Positions 61,103-64,000 of a stretch of 64,000 nt of DNA are shown in pieces (position 1 is the first letter of the stretch; every line of letters begins with the position of its first letter). The stretch lies in contig NASX01000004.1 of the NCBI GenBank assembly GCA_002085155.1, positions 111,748-175,747 on the forward strand, read 5' to 3'. Made by a program: the position numbers and the translations under genes. The notes below the pieces were generated by a model. The model did no database searches, had not been told where the DNA came from, and saw nothing but the letters and a program-made list of their open reading frames with translations. The stretch comes from Sorangiineae bacterium NIC37A_2. GTDB lineage: Bacteria > Myxococcota_A > Polyangia > Polyangiales > Polyangiaceae.

Positions 61103-63166
61103 ATGGACGCCCCTCTTGTCGGCCTTGAACTTAATTCGAGCTCCCAGCGCGAGTCAGCGACTCGTCGCAAGGCTGGGCTCCTCTCTGTTTGTCTTTTGTC
61201 ATTCCTCGCGGGCTGTTCCGACGTCCCCGGGCCCATCAACGGGACCGGTGGCACGGCGAACCCTGGCGCGGGTGGAATGCCCCCGGTGGGCGCTGGTGGA
61301 TCAGGAGGAATGGCTCCTGGCGCCGGCGGAGCGAGCGGTGGCGCAGCTCCGGGCGCCGGCGGAATTGCCGCGGTGGGCGGCTTCCAGGCGGCCGGTGGCG
61401 CGATTGGGGTCGATCCTGACGCTTATGAGATTCCAGAGATCGCTTGGCCGAGTGAGTCCTGTGTGAGTCAGGTCGACGCGCTCTTGGCGAAGATGACCCT
61501 TGAGCAGAAGGCGGCTCAGATGGTCATGGGTCAGTATGGCGACGTGAGCGCCGCCGACGTTTCCGGCGAAGTCACCGGCACGGTCTTCGCGTCGGGCTCG
61601 GCCATCCCCGGCAGCAGCCGAGCGGGCGACTGGGCGAGCATGATCGACGGCTACATCACCGCCAGCCAGAGCACGCCGAACAGCGTGCCGATCCTCTTCG
61701 GCGTCGACGCCGTCCACGGCAACAGCAAGGTCGTCGGCGCGGTGATCTTCCCCCACAACATCGGCCTCGGCGCCGGTAAGAACCCGAAGCTCGTCGAGCG
61801 CATCGGTGAGATCACCGCCTTCGAGATGATGGCGACGGGCGCGACCTGGACCTATGCGCCGGTGCTCAGCGTCGCTCACGACAAGCGCTGGGGACGAACC
61901 TACGAGAGCTTCAGCGAAGATCCTGAGGATGTGGCGCTGCTCGGCGCTGCTTCGGTCATCGGTCTCCAGGGACGCGAAGGCCTCGGTTCGGGCAACCCCG
62001 GCGTCATCGCCTGCGCGAAGCACTTCGCTGGCGACGGCCAGTCGACCTACGGAACCTCGCGCAAAGAGCCTGCCGGCTCGGACACGGGCGGTCTTGTCGA
62101 TCGCGCGGACGTGAAGGTCGATGAGGCGACGATGCGTGAGTACGGAATCAACCCGTACATCCCGTCGATCAAGGCAGGCCTCGGCTCGATCATGGTGGCG
62201 GACACGACCTGGAACGGCGTGAACATGACCGGCCACGAGCAGCTCCTGACGGAAATCCTGAAGGGTGAGCTCGGCTTCAAGGGCTTCGTCTCGACGGACT
62301 GGGACGCGGCGATGCCGGATCAAAAGGGCCCCGGCGTCATCGCTGCCATCAACGCGGGCGTGGACATGCTCATGGCCGCGAACGACTGGAAGGGTCAGCG
62401 CAGCGCGATCATCAACGCCGCGGGCAACGAAATCAGCCAGGAGCGCATCGACGACGCGGCGCGCCGCGTCCTCACGGCGAAGTGCGAAGCGGGCCTCTTC
62501 GGCTGGTCGCGCGATCCGGCGCACCTCGAGAAGGTCGGCTCGGCGGAGCACCGCGCTGTCGCGCGTCAGGCTGTGCGCGAGTCGCTCGTCCTCCTCAAGC
62601 ACGAGAACAACGTCCTCCCGCTGATGCAGGGCAGCAAAGCCTGGGTGGCGGGCAGCGGCGCGAACGCGCTCGGACGTCAGACCGGCGGCTGGACCATCAA
62701 CTGGCAGAGCGGCGGCGACATGACCGAAGGTACGACGATCCTTCAGGGCATCGCCAAGGCCGCGACCGTCGTGTCGACCCCGGAGGAAGCAGACGTCGCG
62801 ATCGTGGTGCTCAGCGAGTCCCCCTACGCCGAGTGGCGTGGTGACGTCGCGTCGATCAACACGCTTCCGGCCGGCGACTTTGAGCTGCTCGCTGAAGCGC
62901 GCGCCTCGGGCAAGCCCGTCGTCGCTGTCATCCTGAGCGGTCGCCCCGTGCTCATCACCGATCACCTCGACAAGGCGGACGCTTGGGTCGCCGCATGGCT
63001 CCCGGGAACCGAAGGCGACGGCGTCGCTGAGGTCCTCTTCGGCCTCTATCCCTTCAAGGGCAAGCTCTCGCACACCTGGCCGCGCTCCGAAGAGCAGGTC
63101 ACCCTGAAGAAGTTCGACGAAACTTACGACCCGCTGTTCCCCTACGGCCACGGCCTCACGTACTAA
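61103..63166 (+). CDS. GH3 beta-glucosidase-type lipoprotein
   Basis: 687 aa from ATG 61103. Lipobox LAGC, then a Gly-rich linker and the two GH3 domains. In the TIM-barrel, ACAKHFAGDGQSTYGTSRKE and FKGFVSTDWDA (nucleophile Asp in STDWD) are typical; YAPVLSVAHDKRWGRTYESFSEDP is the substrate-pocket loop. The alpha/beta sandwich has VRESLVLLKHENNVLPL and the end is PYGHGLTY. It hydrolyses terminal beta-glucosyl or related residues outside the cytoplasm. With the GH10 xylanase it suggests plant-polysaccharide degradation. Confidence 0.95.
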   Translation: MDAPLVGLELNSSSQRESATRRKAGLLSVCLLSFLAGCSDVPGPINGTGGTANPGAGGMPPVGAGGSGGMAPGAGGASGGAAPGAGGIAAVGGFQAAGGAIGVDPDAYEIPEIAWPSESCVSQVDALLAKMTLEQKAAQMVMGQYGDVSAADVSGEVTGTVFASGSAIPGSSRAGDWASMIDGYITASQSTPNSVPILFGVDAVHGNSKVVGAVIFPHNIGLGAGKNPKLVERIGEITAFEMMATGATWTYAPVLSVAHDKRWGRTYESFSEDPEDVALLGAASVIGLQGREGLGSGNPGVIACAKHFAGDGQSTYGTSRKEPAGSDTGGLVDRADVKVDEATMREYGINPYIPSIKAGLGSIMVADTTWNGVNMTGHEQLLTEILKGELGFKGFVSTDWDAAMPDQKGPGVIAAINAGVDMLMAANDWKGQRSAIINAAGNEISQERIDDAARRVLTAKCEAGLFGWSRDPAHLEKVGSAEHRAVARQAVRESLVLLKHENNVLPLMQGSKAWVAGSGANALGRQTGGWTINWQSGGDMTEGTTILQGIAKAATVVSTPEEADVAIVVLSESPYAEWRGDVASINTLPAGDFELLAEARASGKPVVAVILSGRPVLITDHLDKADAWVAAWLPGTEGDGVAEVLFGLYPFKGKLSHTWPRSEEQVTLKKFDETYDPLFPYGHGLTY

Positions 63167-63178
63167 GCCCACTCGAAC

Positions 63179-63200
63179 GGGAGGGCCTCTCAGCCCTCCC
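63179..63200 (+). terminator. Hairpin after GH3 gene
   Basis: GGGAGGGC pairs with GCCCTCCC around a 6-nt loop, 12 nt past the stop. There is no T-tract, so it is either a weak intrinsic terminator or a transcript-end stabiliser. Confidence 0.5.
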
Positions 63201-63349
63201 TCACACCACGCGCGAGCTCGCCCGTCCGCTCCCCCGAGCGACGCCGAGCTCGCAGTCTTTTGTGGATCGCCCTTTCGTGGGCCGCCGCGCGCTCGGGCGC
63301 GCGCCGGTTCTTTCCTTGGACAACGGTCGCCGGCTGAGGTCCGCCTCGG

Positions 63350-64000
63350 CTATTCGTCGCTCGGGACTGTATCTTCGTCCGTACCCAATGCCCTCAGGAG
63401 CTCTGGCGCCACGAACTGTCGATCGCGCTTCTTTCCTGTCGCTTCGACGAGGATGCCCACGTCAATGAGACGATTCACATGCTGACCGGCGGTAGCTTGT
63501 GTCACGTCTAAGAGTTCGGCAGCCCGAGCGACGGTCGTCAGGGGGAGCTCGAAAAGAGCATCGACCAACTTCAGCGAGAGAGCTGAGCCACGCACGCGGT
63601 GAAGTAGTGCATGGTAACGGTCTCGCAACGTGATGAGTTGCTCTGCGGTCTCGCAGGATTCGTCCGCGGCCGAGCGGACCGCATCGAGGAAAAAATCAAT
63701 CCATGGGGAGAACTCGCCCGTATGGCTTACCCCAAGCATCAGGTCGATATACCGCTTTTTTCGGCTCTCGAGATAACCGCTCAAGTACAGGGTGGGTGCG
63801 GTGATCCGTCTCTGGGCGAGTAGGGTGATCGGGACGAGGAGACGTCCCACGCGGCCGTTACCGTCGCGGAAGGGATGGATGGTTTCGAATTGATAGTGTG
63901 CCAATGCCAACCGCACGAGGAGGGGCGTCTCGGAGATGGTGTCGTCGAGATTGAGATAGTTCTCGAGATCGGCGAGCAACCCATCGAGACGATCGGCGGG
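63350..64000 (-). CDS. Fic family protein, C-terminal part
   Basis: 217 codons read from the window's right edge; the 5' end lies outside. LAHYQFETIHPFRDGNGRVGRLLVPI contains the Fic core motif HPFRDGNGR with all catalytic residues, so AMP-transfer from ATP is possible. The C-terminal ~80 residues form a winged helix: FELPLTTVARAAELLDVTQATAGQHVNRLIDVGILVE. This Fic-HTH layout is common in chromosomal, possibly self-regulating Fic proteins. The inhibitory helix cannot be judged because the N-terminus is absent. Confidence 0.93.
   Translation of the reverse strand, partial: PADRLDGLLADLENYLNLDDTISETPLLVRLALAHYQFETIHPFRDGNGRVGRLLVPITLLAQRRITAPTLYLSGYLESRKKRYIDLMLGVSHTGEFSPWIDFFLDAVRSAADESCETAEQLITLRDRYHALLHRVRGSALSLKLVDALFELPLTTVARAAELLDVTQATAGQHVNRLIDVGILVEATGKKRDRQFVAPELLRALGTDEDTVPSDE

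Overview
The window reads as a chromosomal segment of a high-GC delta-proteobacterium of the Myxococcota, probably Polyangia. The grounds are GC-rich third positions, many lipoproteins with a lipobox followed by long Gly/Ser 'GGTGSGG'-type linkers, a Hanks-type kinase with a DWG in place of DFG, and many orphan two- to three-gene units. Taxonomy is inference; no rRNA gene is present. || Layout. 0-3.7 kb: 5' part of a retropepsin-like 'ATP-dependent zinc protease', then cysD and a cysN-cysC fusion for sulfate activation; the CysC domain looks degenerate. 4-30 kb: mixed housekeeping and envelope genes (GLUG lipoprotein, SDR, kinase-cNMP protein, aat, YggT, ChaN-like lipoprotein, membrane Zn-peptidase, tRNA-Arg(TCT), AEC transporter, ArsR/AHSA1 pair, GH10 xylanase, WD40-like lipoprotein, trxC, several Gly-linker lipoproteins, O-methyltransferase, tsaE, LpoA-like lipoprotein). 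30-32.6 kb: an ECF sigma / anti-sigma / STN-bactofilin-like membrane protein operon with overlapping stops and starts. 33-38.8 kb: CoA-binding protein, then a surface-glycan cluster (GT4, two GT2, methyltransferase, Wzx-like flippase). || 39.4-58 kb is the main accessory region: a class 1 DISARM anti-phage locus, read on the minus strand as drmD (SNF2 helicase), drmMI (N6-adenine methylase), drmA (helicase), drmB (DUF1998) and drmC (phospholipase D). It has two additions. First, a 169-aa gene of unknown function sits on the opposite strand between drmD and drmMI, preceded by an AT-rich region with inverted TAACT repeats. Second, an opposite-strand cassette of about 3.15 kb sits between drmMI and drmA. 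It encodes a P-loop/TPR protein with a substituted Walker A lysine and a ComEC-like metallo-beta-lactamase-fold hydrolase. The cassette lies exactly between what looks like the N-terminal piece of a KAP-family NTPase gene, translationally coupled to drmMI and broken just after its Walker A, and an 80-codon antisense frame that may be its C-terminal piece. This looks like one defence-type module inserted into an NTPase gene of another, and is the best candidate for something undescribed. || 58-64 kb: a frameshifted DnaQ-like exonuclease relic, a Cys-rich lipoprotein, an RNase HII-like protein, a GH3 beta-glucosidase lipoprotein and the C-terminal part of a Fic protein. No CRISPR array, rRNA, IS element or integrase was seen.
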